A DNA stretch of 64,000 nt from Methylotenera mobilis 13 (GCF_000384255.1 NZ_KB913035.1:1649362-1713361); one strand, 5' to 3'. Shown: positions 38,192 to 46,777, numbered from the stretch's first letter. The notes: generated by a model from the sequence alone, not told the origin. Numbers and translations: made by a program.

Positions 38192-39336
38192 TTCTGCGCC
38201 ATAAACATCGTAGTGACTGCTCCAATTTGCCGCCTGACCAGGGGGCGCGGCTCGTGATGTTTCTGTCGTGTCTTGCTGATTGCCATTTCAATCACATGGT
38301 GATGTGGTGATTTGGCGCATGCAGGATCGGTATTCGTTGCATCGCCGGTCAGCAGAAATGCCTGGCAGCGACAGCCACCAAAGTCTTTTTCTTTTTCGTC
38401 ACAGGTGCGGCAAGGCTCCTTCATCCACTCATCACCTCGGAATTTCTTGAACAGTGGTGAGTCATTCCACAACCAGTCCAGGCTATGCTCACGCACAGTA
38501 GGAAATTCCAGCCCTTCGATTACACGAACTTCCTGGCAAGGCAAAGCAGCACCGTCTGGTGCAATGGTGAGATGAATGGTGCCCCAGCCATTCATGCATG
38601 CCTTAGGGCGTGTTTCGTAATAATCCGGAATAACAAAATAAATGGTCATCTTCTGCCCTGACCGTTGACGCGCAGCGTTAACAGCAGCTTCGGCACGCTC
38701 AATCTGCTCACGCGTCGGCAGCAGCTCATCTCGATTGAGCAGCGCCCAGTTGTAATACTGAATATTGGCAAGTTCAAGGTAATCTACGCCGATGTCTTCA
38801 GCTAATGCCAGGATTTCATCCACCTGGTCAATGTTCTGCCTGAATATCGGCACATTGAGTACCATCGGGAACCCTTCGGCTTTGATCATGCGCGCTACGT
38901 GAACTTTCAGATCATGCGCCCTCGCTCCTACCAGCTCATCGGTTAAGTCACGATTTGCAGATTGCAAGCTCAATTGAATCTGCTTGAGACCTGCTTGTTT
39001 CAGTGCTTTGAGTCGTTCAGGTGTGAGCCCAACACCGGAAGTAATCAGATTAGTGTAATAGCCTAGGCGCTCCGCCTCTGCCACCAACTCTTCGATATCA
39101 TCGCGTAACATGGGTTCGCCACCAGAAAACCCAAGTTGCAGGGCACCGAGTTCGCGCCCTTCACGAAGTACCCGCTTCCACTCCTCGGTACTCAATTCTT
39201 TCTTACCATACTGGTCAAAATCCAGTGGATTATTACACCACACACACTTGAGCGGGCAACGGTAGGTAAGTTCTAGTACAAGCCACATTGGCTTACCTTG
39301 CCCATCCAGACTAACTGCGGATCCATCCTTTGCCAT
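38188..39336 (-). CDS. pqqE: PQQ radical SAM cross-linking enzyme PqqE
   Basis: Radical SAM/SPASM enzyme of 382 residues that joins the Glu gamma-carbon and Tyr ring carbon of the PqqA peptide. The SAM cluster motif is CPLKCVWC. Auxiliary cluster cysteines lie in KACMNGWG, LPCQEVRVIEG, CRTCDEKEKDFGGCRCQAFL and DPACAKSP. Overlaps pqqD by 26 bases and is preceded by GGAGATAAC. The downstream genes are not pqqB or pqqC. Confidence 0.95.
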   Translation of the reverse strand: MAKDGSAVSLDGQGKPMWLVLELTYRCPLKCVWCNNPLDFDQYGKKELSTEEWKRVLREGRELGALQLGFSGGEPMLRDDIEELVAEAERLGYYTNLITSGVGLTPERLKALKQAGLKQIQLSLQSANRDLTDELVGARAHDLKVHVARMIKAEGFPMVLNVPIFRQNIDQVDEILALAEDIGVDYLELANIQYYNWALLNRDELLPTREQIERAEAAVNAARQRSGQKMTIYFVIPDYYETRPKACMNGWGTIHLTIAPDGAALPCQEVRVIEGLEFPTVREHSLDWLWNDSPLFKKFRGDEWMKEPCRTCDEKEKDFGGCRCQAFLLTGDATNTDPACAKSPHHHVIEMAISKTRQKHHEPRPLVRRQIGAVTTMFMAQK

Positions 39337-39595
39337 GTGTTATCTCCAAAAATTTATAAATACTGTTTTCTATATCAGCGTTATAGACAAATAGCGCCTT
39401 GAGTTCGGTAGCGATATTAGCGGCCGTAGCTTCGCCCGTGCAGCGCTTAAGGATTTCCGCAGCTGTAGTATTGAGCTTGATAACGCCCTCAGGGTAGAGC
39501 AGTACATAGGCATCCTGTGACTTCTCCCAACGCAGTAGATACTTGGAATCCAGTCGCGGGCGGTCTTCTGGCTGAAAATGAAAATGCTCAGACAT
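39311..39595 (-). CDS. pqqD: PqqA-binding chaperone PqqD
   Basis: 94-residue RiPP-recognition-element protein that binds PqqA and delivers it to PqqE. Typical features: PRLDSKYLLRWEKSQDAYVL, LYPEGVIKLNTTAAEIL and a helix ending in WIRS. In most genomes pqqD follows pqqC, or is fused to it; here it directly follows pqqA (56 bases) and overlaps pqqE, so pqqB and pqqC are missing from their usual place. Confidence 0.93.
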   Translation of the reverse strand: MSEHFHFQPEDRPRLDSKYLLRWEKSQDAYVLLYPEGVIKLNTTAAEILKRCTGEATAANIATELKALFVYNADIENSIYKFLEITHGKGWIRS

Positions 39596-39623
39596 ATAAA
39601 GACTTCCTTATTTTAATTATGGA

Positions 39624-39640
39624 CGCGGCAAAATGCCGCG
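39624..39640 (-). promoter_or_regulatory. Hairpin between pqqA and pqqD
   Basis: A perfect 6-bp stem CGCGGC/GCCGCG with a 5-base loop lies 12 bases after the pqqA stop and 28 bases before the pqqD start. No U-tract follows it, so it is more likely an mRNA-stabilising or attenuating structure than a full terminator. Such a hairpin would let the precursor peptide be made in excess over its enzymes. Confidence 0.6.
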
Positions 39641-39651
39641 CCCTGTTCTAC

Positions 39652-39726
39652 CTAGCGCACGTACACGTAGGCGGTTACTTCAAAGCCAAGACGTAGATCA
39701 CAAAAATCTGGTTCGATCCATTGCAT
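39652..39726 (-). CDS. pqqA: PQQ precursor peptide PqqA
   Basis: 24-residue ribosomal precursor. It begins MQWIEPDFCDLRLGFEVTAY and ends VYVR. It contains the E-x3-Y core (Glu16 and Tyr20, in FEVTAY) whose two side chains become the PQQ skeleton. ATG at 39726 follows AGGAGAT at the correct distance, and TAG ends it at 39652. It heads the operon pqqA-D-E. The sequence is that of a normal PqqA, so the final product is likely PQQ or a close relative. Confidence 0.93.
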   Translation of the reverse strand: MQWIEPDFCDLRLGFEVTAYVYVR

Positions 39727-40196
39727 TTTTATCTCCTAAAACGTTAGTTGAAGTTGGTGCCGCAAGCGATGGGAGAAGCTAAAATTAAAACCACCATTGC
39801 AATTAGCGTTGCATATGTAATAGTTACAATGCGACACTGAATATACGTTATGGATAACAGAAGGGCTTGCTCAAATTACTGGTCATTGCATGCTTAATAT
39901 GATTAAAAACATGTCATGATTTTCTGTCATTTTCTGTTAATCCGAACAATTTGATTTTGGTCAAGGTGTTTGTGCGAGCAATGGTGCTTAGAACTAGGAA
40001 TAACTGTTCCAAACACCCATTAAATGCTGCTTTAATGGCTTAGTGACTTTTGGAAATTGCTTTTTGGTGCGCTGGGATTGGTTGTTGGATGAATGATTGT
40101 GAATGTAACGTCACCATGCATTGCAACATGCCTTTGTGTCAAATGGCAAATTACACAGAGGTGATTGTTTTAAAGCTTGAACAAGTATTAAGACTA
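39727..40196. other. Leader/promoter region upstream of pqqA
   Basis: About 470 non-coding bases between pqqA and the 3' end of the NnrS-like gene. Apart from the FNR/DNR-type site at 39951-39964 I see no gene. The leader of pqqA (about 190-220 bases, if the site drives it) is long enough for RNA-level control, but I recognise no riboswitch. Confidence 0.5.
39951..39964 (-). promoter_or_regulatory. FNR/DNR-type site upstream of pqqA
   Basis: TTGATTTTGGTCAA, one mismatch from TTGAT-N4-ATCAA, 225 bases before the pqqA ATG. The nearest upstream gene on the same strand ends at 40197 after this site, so pqqA is the only sensible target. It suggests anaerobic or NO-dependent expression of the pqqA-D-E operon. 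Confidence 0.6.
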
Positions 40197-41324
40197 TTAC
40201 TCAGGAATCTTAGTATGCTGTACAAATAAAGCAAACGTCTGAAAAACAAATATACCTGTAGTAAACACTGCCAAATACCAGCCAATTTCATAGCCAAATC
40301 CAGCCATTACCCCTCCTGTCAATAACAGCAATGCTCGTATGCCACCCCCAAATCCCAATCGCTTCCTGGCTGCCTGATGCCAGGCCGTTTGTTGCCCTGG
40401 ACGCATCCATAATGGCAGCAAATAACTGACAGCACCCGTCACGAGCGGCATTAGAAAGGCGATAATGAAAGTCGCAACCGGGCTAAAGCTTTGTTGATGA
40501 TAGGCGTGAGTTAATCCGATAATTAAGGTTATTGAATATCCACACAGGGCTGCTACAAGTAATGGGACAGCGCCATGTACCTTGAATATGGCATTCGAAT
40601 AAAGTTTTAGCCATGCCTTTAATATATCGAATAACGGGATAGCCAGCAATATCAGTCCAATCCATGCAAAATTGCGGTGCCATGCGGAACCACAGGCCGT
40701 GATCACAATTCCGGCGACTACCCATTTCAGATGTTTACGCATGCGTGCAGCCACTTCAGGATCAGAGCGTTGCGTGGCTGTGGGCAGCAGCACTTGCAGT
40801 GTGCCGAGTGCTGTGATGCCAATAAATCCCAAGGTGTTGAAGTGGATGTGCAGCATACGCAATGCAGTGCGCTGTTCGGGAATAAGATATCCCATGATTA
40901 TGCAACCAACTGCTATAAATAGGCATAACATGGCTGCCAGATACCAATCAAGACAAGGGTGTGGGTTACCAATCGCATTTACTTTTAGGCGATATGCCCA
41001 AATCCCAAGAATTGACACTGCAATAATGATAGTAGTAGCACCGACATAGCGACCAGCTGACAATACTTGTGGATAAGCAAAATAACTGGTGACTAAGAAA
41101 CCTCCGAACAGTGCTATAACAGGCAACAACCTAATAAATTTACCTGGATTTTTACTGCGCGATAACACAGGTAAGAAATGCACCATCGCTCCTAATATCA
41201 AAGGTACGATGCCTATAGCGAAAATAATGTGGTAACTGACAATCGCCGCACCGCTCTTTGACAAAACAAAGGTAGATGCAGCGATAAACGCCAGTAGAGT
41301 AATTGCTACTTGAAATTGCAGCAA
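40197..41324 (-). CDS. NnrS-like multi-pass membrane protein
   Basis: 375 residues with 11-12 hydrophobic helices and very few soluble loops. Histidines in the membrane (VSYHIIFAIGIVPLILGAMV followed by HFLPVL; MLHIHFNTLGFIGITALGTL; ACGSAWHRNF; GLTHAYHQQ) are placed as haem or metal ligands, like NnrS or a haem-copper-oxidase-I relative. NnrS proteins are haem- and copper-containing and accompany denitrification and NO stress genes. Followed on the same strand by nothing; preceded by the DUF2249 gene (16 bases) and a divergent nsrR. Assigned by context and pattern, not by a diagnostic motif. Confidence 0.6.
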   Translation of the reverse strand: MLQFQVAITLLAFIAASTFVLSKSGAAIVSYHIIFAIGIVPLILGAMVHFLPVLSRSKNPGKFIRLLPVIALFGGFLVTSYFAYPQVLSAGRYVGATTIIIAVSILGIWAYRLKVNAIGNPHPCLDWYLAAMLCLFIAVGCIIMGYLIPEQRTALRMLHIHFNTLGFIGITALGTLQVLLPTATQRSDPEVAARMRKHLKWVVAGIVITACGSAWHRNFAWIGLILLAIPLFDILKAWLKLYSNAIFKVHGAVPLLVAALCGYSITLIIGLTHAYHQQSFSPVATFIIAFLMPLVTGAVSYLLPLWMRPGQQTAWHQAARKRLGFGGGIRALLLLTGGVMAGFGYEIGWYLAVFTTGIFVFQTFALFVQHTKIPE

Positions 41325-41340
41325 AGTTGATTCCTAGAGC

Positions 41341-41598
41341 TTATGTGCGAACGAAATCAATCACAATCGTCCCAGGTTCACGTTGCTTATAAACAATACT
41401 GACAGTTGCACCATATCGCTGCTCAAGCTGGTTCAGTAGCGGCAATGGGTCGTGATCATTGACGAAACGCATAATTTCACCGCTATGCAACGAGTCTAAC
41501 GCACCGAAGATAGCAGCATGTCGAAATCGCTTGGCTATGCCGCGCGCATCGAATGGATAAATCTGATCTGGAAGTAGATGAAGATGTGGCTGTGACAT
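41341..41598 (-). CDS. DUF2249 protein
   Basis: 85 residues, a small alpha/beta fold of the DUF2249 family: FDARGIAKRFRHAAIFGALD, LHSGEIMRFVNDHDPLPLLN, and a C-terminal GTIVIDFVRT. Such domains are common beside NO and denitrification genes, often with hemerythrin domains, and are suspected to bind ligands, but have no established activity. Start ATG at 41598 follows AAAGG; the longer frame to 41637 lacks support. Divergent from nsrR across an NsrR-type operator, so likely repressed by it. Confidence 0.75.
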   Translation of the reverse strand: MSQPHLHLLPDQIYPFDARGIAKRFRHAAIFGALDSLHSGEIMRFVNDHDPLPLLNQLEQRYGATVSIVYKQREPGTIVIDFVRT

Positions 41599-41784
41599 GT
41601 GTTTACCTTTCAAGGAATAAGCGCAACGTCTGCGCAAAAGTTCTAATAATGATGTTCATCATCAATTGAATTCACATAAAAATATTGCTCGCTATGGGCT
41701 TATCAATCACTTGCAAAATAACCTTTCAATACATCTATTCATTTGAAAAAAGCAGCTAGTTGTAAGTTTTAATGGACATTCTAT

Positions 41785-41807
41785 AAGGTGTATGTAAAAT
41801 ACATCTT
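41785..41807. promoter_or_regulatory. NsrR-type operator between the DUF2249 gene and nsrR
   Basis: AAGGTGTATGTAAAATACATCTT is a 23-base palindrome (9-base arms with one mismatch, AAGGTGTAT versus AAGATGTAT) matching the known NsrR site. It lies in the 272-base divergent region and could control both directions. A further half-site TACATCTT is at 41838-41845. Confidence 0.75.
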
Positions 41808-41870
41808 TAATTTACCATGATATTTATTCATAAGCAATATTATTAATACATCTTTTAACGGACTGAAATT

Positions 41871-42320
41871 ATGCACCTTACAAATTTCTCTGATTACTCA
41901 ATTCGAGTAATGATTTACTTAGGTCTCCAGAAATCTAAGTTGGCAACAATTTCTGATATAGCAAGAGCATATGAAATTTCTGAAAACCACTTAACCAAGG
42001 TAGTGCATCAATTGGCACAGCGCGGATATATAGAAACTGTTCGCGGTAAGGGCGGCGGTTTACGTCTGGTACGAAAACCAGATACGGTGAATATTGGTGA
42101 AATGATTCGATATTCTGAAGGTAACACAGCGTTGTTACCATGTATGGATAATGAGGAAAGCTGTTGTATACGACCTAATTGCAAATTGATGGGGATTTTG
42201 CGAGAAGCGCAGGTTGCGCTATTTACTGTGCTGGATAAGTATACCTTGGCGGATTTGCTACAGCAGGAAGCGCCGTTGACCCACATCCTTATGCAACCAA
42301 AGACTTTAAAATCAGTTTAA
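41871..42320 (+). CDS. nsrR: NO-sensing Rrf2 repressor NsrR
   Basis: 149 residues. Winged HTH of the Rrf2 family with the start MHLTNFSDYSIRVMIYLGLQ and the recognition segment ISENHLTKVVHQLAQRGYIE, plus TVRGKGGGLRLVRKP. Cysteines 91, 98/99 and 104 in LLPCMDNEESCCIRPNCKL match the cluster ligands of NsrR, whose [Fe-S] cluster is destroyed by NO. It is next to an NsrR operator and NO-related genes, supporting NsrR rather than IscR. Confidence 0.88.
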   Translation: MHLTNFSDYSIRVMIYLGLQKSKLATISDIARAYEISENHLTKVVHQLAQRGYIETVRGKGGGLRLVRKPDTVNIGEMIRYSEGNTALLPCMDNEESCCIRPNCKLMGILREAQVALFTVLDKYTLADLLQQEAPLTHILMQPKTLKSV

Positions 42321-42447
42321 AAATGTATCTAAACTATCAACAGTTAATATCAATTAATTTATATTTTTGGTTATATTTTACATATCCAATTCCAGCAAAG
42401 ATAAAGATCAAATCTGGACTAAAGCAAGCTAAGATAAGGATGTTTCA

Positions 42448-43122
42448 ATGACTAAGACACAGATGGCTGAGCGGTTATCAGAGTTTCACTTATTTTCTGA
42501 TCTTTTCCCCACACAAATTGATTTATTGACAAACAAGACTAAATTTTTAGATGTTTCGCGTGATGCTATTCTGTTTAGCCAGAACAAACAAGCGCATGGA
42601 TTCTACTTGCTGCTTAAAGGACAAGTTAAGCTAGGGGTAGCGTCTTTAGATGGATCTGAGAAGGTAATCAGATTAATTCAATCAGGACAAAGCTTTGGCG
42701 AGGAGTCTATATTTTCTGATCATACTTTTTCAATGTACGCATATACAGTGAAAGACTCACAGGCTTTGTTAATTTCCAAGGAAGCAATTCTGGATATTAT
42801 AGATACAGATGTAAAACTTGCAGGTCGTATGTTGTCAGTATTCTCTACACGAAATTACCAACTGGTTAAGGATATAAAATCTATTTGCTTGCAGAATAGC
42901 ACAAAGCGAATAACAGACTATTTATTACAAATTAGCAAAACTTTCAGAGGTTCAGATTGTTTTAGACTACCTACAAATAAGACAATAATTGCATCTATGC
43001 TTAACATTACCCCAGAAACTTTTTCACGTGTCATGCAAAAGCTACAAAATGCGGGACTTATTACAGTTAATGGTAAAGATATAGTAATTAACAATATATC
43101 GGGATTACATGATTTCAAATAA
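42448..43122 (+). CDS. dnr: DNR/NnrR-type Crp/Fnr regulator
   Basis: 224 residues. N-terminal cyclic-nucleotide-binding-like sensor domain (SQNKQAHGFYLLLKGQVKLG, GQSFGEESIF) and C-terminal Crp-type HTH (ASMLNITPETFSRVMQKLQN). It lacks the N-terminal Cys cluster of Fnr, so it should not bind [4Fe-4S]. NO-sensing DNR/NnrR proteins have this layout, bind haem, and recognise TTGAT-N4-ATCAA. It could therefore act on the sites reported in this window. A weak site AAGATAAAGATCAA lies at 42398-42411, 37 bases before it. The last 44 or so codons are duplicated at 50511-50642. Confidence 0.78.
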   Translation: MTKTQMAERLSEFHLFSDLFPTQIDLLTNKTKFLDVSRDAILFSQNKQAHGFYLLLKGQVKLGVASLDGSEKVIRLIQSGQSFGEESIFSDHTFSMYAYTVKDSQALLISKEAILDIIDTDVKLAGRMLSVFSTRNYQLVKDIKSICLQNSTKRITDYLLQISKTFRGSDCFRLPTNKTIIASMLNITPETFSRVMQKLQNAGLITVNGKDIVINNISGLHDFK

Positions 43123-43205
43123 TTCAGGGTAAACAGTAAATATTTAATTTGCTTAACTTAACTCAATTCACCCCATGTTGTAGTAAGTATTCAGCTAATG
43201 GTTTG
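42991..43205 (+). repeat. Left copy of a 215-bp duplication (dnr 3' end plus hemerythrin-gene 3' end)
   Basis: Matches 50511-50725 without gaps, about 94 percent identical by eye. It holds the last codons of the dnr-like gene and, on the opposite strand, the last codons of a GGDEF-hemerythrin gene (KPLAEYLLQHGVN then stop, about 43164-43206). In the left copy dnr is whole and the hemerythrin gene is a stump; in the right copy it is the reverse. Confidence 0.9.
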
Positions 43206-43282
43206 AATCGCCACTAGTTTATTAGAAGCCTTTGATCTGAAGGTAGTCGATTGCCTGTTAAAGTTGACTGTCTACTTTGCGT

Positions 43283-44511
43283 TGTGAGTTCAACCGGTCG
43301 ATGCAACACACGTTTTGAATCTTTCTGCTGGGGTCTCGTAATTTAATGTTTTACGAGGTCTGTCATTTAGCTGTCTAGCCACTGCACTTAGTTTAGCTTG
43401 TGAGTGTACCGATAAGTCAGTGCCTTTTGGAAAGTACTGCCTTAACAAGCGGTTTGTATTTTCATTACTGCCACGCTGCCATGGACTGTTTGGATCGCAA
43501 AAGTACACATCAATATTCGTCTCCACTTTAAACCGTCGATGATCTGCAAACTCCGTACCTCTATCCAGAGTTAATGATTTATATAACTCATTTGGGAGTT
43601 TCTTTGCTTGCTTAATTAAAGCAGATACAACGCTTTCGGATTTTCTGTCTTTAATTTTAGCTAACATTACAAATCGTGAATGACGCTCAACCAATGTAAC
43701 GATGTAGCTGTTTTTAGACCCTGCTATCAAGTCACCCTCCCAATGTCCTGGTATAGCACGATCCTCTATAGAGGCTGGACGTTCACTAATCGAAACTGTA
43801 TCAGTAATTTGCCCAAGTCCATTTCCTTTTAAGCTCGAATGCTTGGACCTACGCATAATACGTTTCGTCCTCAGGTATTGAATTAACTCCTTCTTCAATA
43901 CACCGCGAGTCTGAACATACAAGCTACGATAGATGGTTTCATGTGACACTTGGTTATGCTCTTCTGTAGGAAACTCTCTTTTCAACCAACCAGCAATCTG
44001 CTGCGGTGACCAGTTTAATTGTAGCTTACATGTGATGGCTTTTATTAAACCTTGATTACATGATAGTTTGCAAAGCTTTGGACGTTTCGCACGATCCCAG
44101 GCAGCTTGATCTGCATGTGTTGCGCGATATTGCTGACAACCTTCATTTCGCTTTATTTCACGGCTAATGGTAGATGGAGAGCGTCCAAGTCGATGGGCAA
44201 TCGAACGAAACGATTCTTGAATTGCCACACCTCTGGAAATTTCCTCGCGCTCTGAAAGCGATAATGCTAGATGTGATCTTACTCTTTGAGGGGGTCTAAT
44301 CCCGCCCGTCACAGATAATATACCAGCTATTGAAGAGTGATTTCTGTCAAATATCCGCGCTATATCGTGTAATGAGTCACCTTTTTTCCACCGATCCCAC
44401 ATGATGGCTTTTTGTTCATCACTGTAATAAATTCTTGGTCTCTGTTTCATTTTTCAACACCTCATTCTTTTGTATAAGAATAACGTGTTGCATCGACCGG
44501 TTGAACTCACA
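43283..44511 (-). mobile_element. IS30-family insertion sequence, copy 1
   Basis: 1229 bases with terminal inverted repeats of about 26 bases beginning TGTGAGTTCAACCGGTCGAT. A 2-base repeat (GT) flanks it, consistent with the short target duplications of the family. It contains one transposase gene. It is inserted in the remains of a GGDEF-hemerythrin gene: the end of that gene lies at 43206 and an inner part at 44690-44740. Confidence 0.93.
43290..44450 (-). CDS. IS30-family transposase, copy 1
   Basis: 386 residues. Two N-terminal HTH regions (SDEQKAIMWDRWKKGDSLHD and LSLSEREEISRGVAIQESFR) and a DDE catalytic core: first Asp in GHWEGDLIAGSKNSYIV, second in SLTLDRGTEFADH, Glu in WQRGSNENTNRLLRQYFPKG, with the IS30-typical spacing. 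The protein is identical to the one at 49197-50357, so the copies moved recently. Confidence 0.95.
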   Translation of the reverse strand: MKQRPRIYYSDEQKAIMWDRWKKGDSLHDIARIFDRNHSSIAGILSVTGGIRPPQRVRSHLALSLSEREEISRGVAIQESFRSIAHRLGRSPSTISREIKRNEGCQQYRATHADQAAWDRAKRPKLCKLSCNQGLIKAITCKLQLNWSPQQIAGWLKREFPTEEHNQVSHETIYRSLYVQTRGVLKKELIQYLRTKRIMRRSKHSSLKGNGLGQITDTVSISERPASIEDRAIPGHWEGDLIAGSKNSYIVTLVERHSRFVMLAKIKDRKSESVVSALIKQAKKLPNELYKSLTLDRGTEFADHRRFKVETNIDVYFCDPNSPWQRGSNENTNRLLRQYFPKGTDLSVHSQAKLSAVARQLNDRPRKTLNYETPAERFKTCVASTG

Positions 44512-44689
44512 GTATGTTGCAGACTGACGCGCCTAATTGGTGAATGACTGATGTATCGACTACAACTCCATATCAAACCTAAATTTTACTAATCCCCAAC
44601 GTCCGCGCTAAGTAATATGGGTGGCTTTTTGCGACTGTTTTAGGTGGCCTTTTTGAGGCTATCATGAGTGGATCTTTTAGGTAAGAACA

Positions 44690-44740
44690 CGCATTAGGGT
44701 TATTGTAGAGGTTCATGTAGCGCTCCTCAGACTCAAAATG
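44690..44740 (-). pseudogene. Hemerythrin-domain remnant
   Basis: The minus strand encodes HFESEERYMNLYNNPNA, matching HFESEERYMSLYSYPKRS of the GGDEF-hemerythrin protein at 50683-52344. Together with the stop-codon end at 43206 it shows a decayed second copy of that gene, split by IS30 copy 1 and missing its 5' part. The rest of the gap from 44512 to 44761 shows nothing else I can support. Confidence 0.7.
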
Positions 44741-44761
44741 CTAATCTATTTGGTAGCGTGG

Positions 44762-45415
44762 TTAAGTAGCACGAGACTCATGTACCATGTTGAGAAATAA
44801 CTGATGCCAGCGTAAATCATCCGTAAGTTCAGGATGAAATGCAGTAACCATCATTAATTTCTGCCGTGCTGCAACAATAAGCTTACCATCTAAACCGTTC
44901 GTGAGACTAGCCAGTATCTTCACCCCATCGCTCACTTCAGTAATGATGGGAGCTCGAATAAAAACTGCTTGATATGGTTTTTCAGACTCATAAAAATCAT
45001 CAATATTTAACATAGTCTCAAAACTATTAATTTGTCGCCCAAAATAGTTTCGATTTACCTCTATGTCCATTCCTCCAATAGATGGCTGCCCCCCTTGTTT
45101 CTGGTCTTCTATTCTCTCTGCCAGCAGAATCATACCTGCGCAAATTCCCCATGTAGGTCTGCCAGATTGGACCCAAGAGCGCAACGGTTCTATCAGCCCC
45201 CAACGTTCAGCTATCAGTCCCATTGAAGTGCTTTCTCCACCAGGAATAATTAACCCATCAAGTAATTTAAGATGCTCAGGAAGTCGCACCTCCACTACAA
45301 TGACGCCAAGACTTTCAAGCATACGGCAATGCTCAACAACAGCGCCTTGCAACGCTAATACACCTATTTTAAGCCGCTGACCATGCTGCCCTTTCAATTC
45401 TTCTCCCCCTACCAT
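44762..45415 (-). CDS. pdxT: PLP synthase glutaminase subunit PdxT
   Basis: Class I glutamine amidotransferase of 217 residues that feeds ammonia to PdxS. The nucleophile Cys is in [14 protein letters not shown] and the His-Glu pair in [23 protein letters not shown] is the glutamine-binding loop. The first 13 codons overlap the pdxS end by 7 bases; [15 protein letters not shown] is the family start. Pyridoxal phosphate from ribose 5-phosphate, glyceraldehyde 3-phosphate and glutamine is the non-DXP route, which is uncommon in proteobacteria. Confidence 0.94.
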   Translation of the reverse strand: MVGGEELKGQHGQRLKIGVLALQGAVVEHCRMLESLGVIVVEVRLPEHLKLLDGLIIPGGESTSMGLIAERWGLIEPLRSWVQSGRPTWGICAGMILLAERIEDQKQGGQPSIGGMDIEVNRNYFGRQINSFETMLNIDDFYESEKPYQAVFIRAPIITEVSDGVKILASLTNGLDGKLIVAARQKLMMVTAFHPELTDDLRWHQLFLNMVHESRAT

Positions 45416-46353
45416 CCTCGCTGAGAAAACCTATCTTGATTGGTCAATACATCAATATTAATGCCCACCATAGGGTCACCCAATTCAGCACTTACCTCAG
45501 CTAATAATTTAGCATCATTAAAATGCGTGGTTGCTTGTACGATAGCTTTCGCTCTTTTGGCTGGATCACCACTTTTAAATATACCTGAACCTACAAATAC
45601 ACCATCCATGCCAAGTTGCATCATGAGTGCCGCATCTGCTGGTATTGCGATACCTCCAGCAGCAAAATTCACCACTGGCAGACGCCCTAGCTTTGCCGTT
45701 TGCTGTACAAGTTCATATGGCGCACGACACTCCTTGGCAAAAGCAAACAGCTCATTTTCATCCATTGATTGCAGTTGACGTATCGATGCATTAATTGCGC
45801 GAGCATGACGAACAGCTTCTATAATATTCCCGGTACCCGCCTCACCTTTTGTACGAATCATCACTGCACCTTCGGCTAGACGTCGTAAAGCCTCGCCTAA
45901 ATTGCATGCGCCACAGACAAATGGCACGTCAAATTTACTTTTATTTATATGATGTACTTCATCAGCAGGTGTGAGCACTTCACTTTCATCAATACAATCT
46001 ACACCTAATGACTGCAATATTTGCGCCTCTACAAAATGACCAATACGCGCTTTTGCCATTACTGGAATACTCACTGCATTAATAATTTTTTTTATCATGC
46101 TCGGATCGCTCATGCGTGCTACCCCACCGTCTTTACGAATATCTGCTGGCACGCGCTCCAAGGCCATTACCGCACATGCCCCAGCCTCTTCAGCGATCTG
46201 CGCCTGCTCAACGTTAACAACATCCATGATGACACCACCTTTGAGCATTTGTGCAAAGCCAGATTTCACTTGGCAAGTCCCACTTTTAATCTGATCAGAA
46301 TCGTTCTTTGTTATCTCTACACACATTCGTACTTGCTCCTCTTTAGACATCAC
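45409..46353 (-). CDS. pdxS: PLP synthase subunit PdxS
   Basis: 314-residue TIM-barrel synthase. Highly conserved segments: [40 protein letters not shown], the lysine-bearing [36 protein letters not shown], and [17 protein letters not shown]. It works with PdxT to make pyridoxal 5'-phosphate directly. An FNR/DNR-type site lies 118 bases upstream. The N-terminal extension before the family start (about 20 residues) may be shorter if a downstream start is used. Confidence 0.95.
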   Translation of the reverse strand: MMSKEEQVRMCVEITKNDSDQIKSGTCQVKSGFAQMLKGGVIMDVVNVEQAQIAEEAGACAVMALERVPADIRKDGGVARMSDPSMIKKIINAVSIPVMAKARIGHFVEAQILQSLGVDCIDESEVLTPADEVHHINKSKFDVPFVCGACNLGEALRRLAEGAVMIRTKGEAGTGNIIEAVRHARAINASIRQLQSMDENELFAFAKECRAPYELVQQTAKLGRLPVVNFAAGGIAIPADAALMMQLGMDGVFVGSGIFKSGDPAKRAKAIVQATTHFNDAKLLAEVSAELGDPMVGINIDVLTNQDRFSQRGW

Positions 46354-46470
46354 AGCGCATTGCTAATTGTAAAAAATAAGTTATTTCCATCTACTAATTG
46401 ACGATCGAATACAAAAATTCAAAATTCAAGTAACTTGATGCACATGATGCGCTATTACTATAAAAACACA

Positions 46471-46484
46471 TTGATAAAGGTCAA
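46471..46484 (-). promoter_or_regulatory. FNR/DNR-type site upstream of pdxS
   Basis: TTGATAAAGGTCAA, one mismatch from TTGAT-N4-ATCAA, 118 bases before the pdxS start on the minus strand and about 290 bases before the plus-strand hemerythrin gene. pdxS is the more likely target by distance. Confidence 0.55.
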
Positions 46485-46554
46485 TTTACAAAATTAAATG
46501 ATGTGCTGTCCTACATTAGCTTGACACTTTTTGAATTAAATCAAGGAGCGTCAA

Positions 46555-46590
46555 ATGAATGTTTGTATTAAAGAGAATGGGGGTAAGTAA
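46555..46590 (+). CDS. Possible 11-residue peptide
   Basis: ATG at 46555 follows a strong AAGGAG six bases upstream and opens the frame MNVCIKENGGK, then TAA. It lies in the 424-base divergent region between pdxS and the hemerythrin gene. It may be a leader peptide or the stump of a lost gene; the ribosome-binding site is better than that of most genes here. Low confidence. Confidence 0.3.
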   Translation: MNVCIKENGGK

Positions 46591-46777
46591 CTTTGTGTAA
46601 GGCGCAACGCGGGACAAAGCAGCCAGTCATAGTCGCTTCAAACTAAACATCAAACACCCCTGCGATTAAGGCTAGATATTATGTTTAAGAATGTTATAGT
46701 TTACGGGTTAGCGTGATTGATCTAACTTTACGAACTTAAGTTTTGCCGCCATTTGTGGAGGCTTATATAGGTAGCTT

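Noticed and set aside
39601..39760. An alternative second small peptide in the pqqA region
   Set aside because: Only the 24-codon PqqA has a ribosome-binding site and family match; no other frame is plausible.
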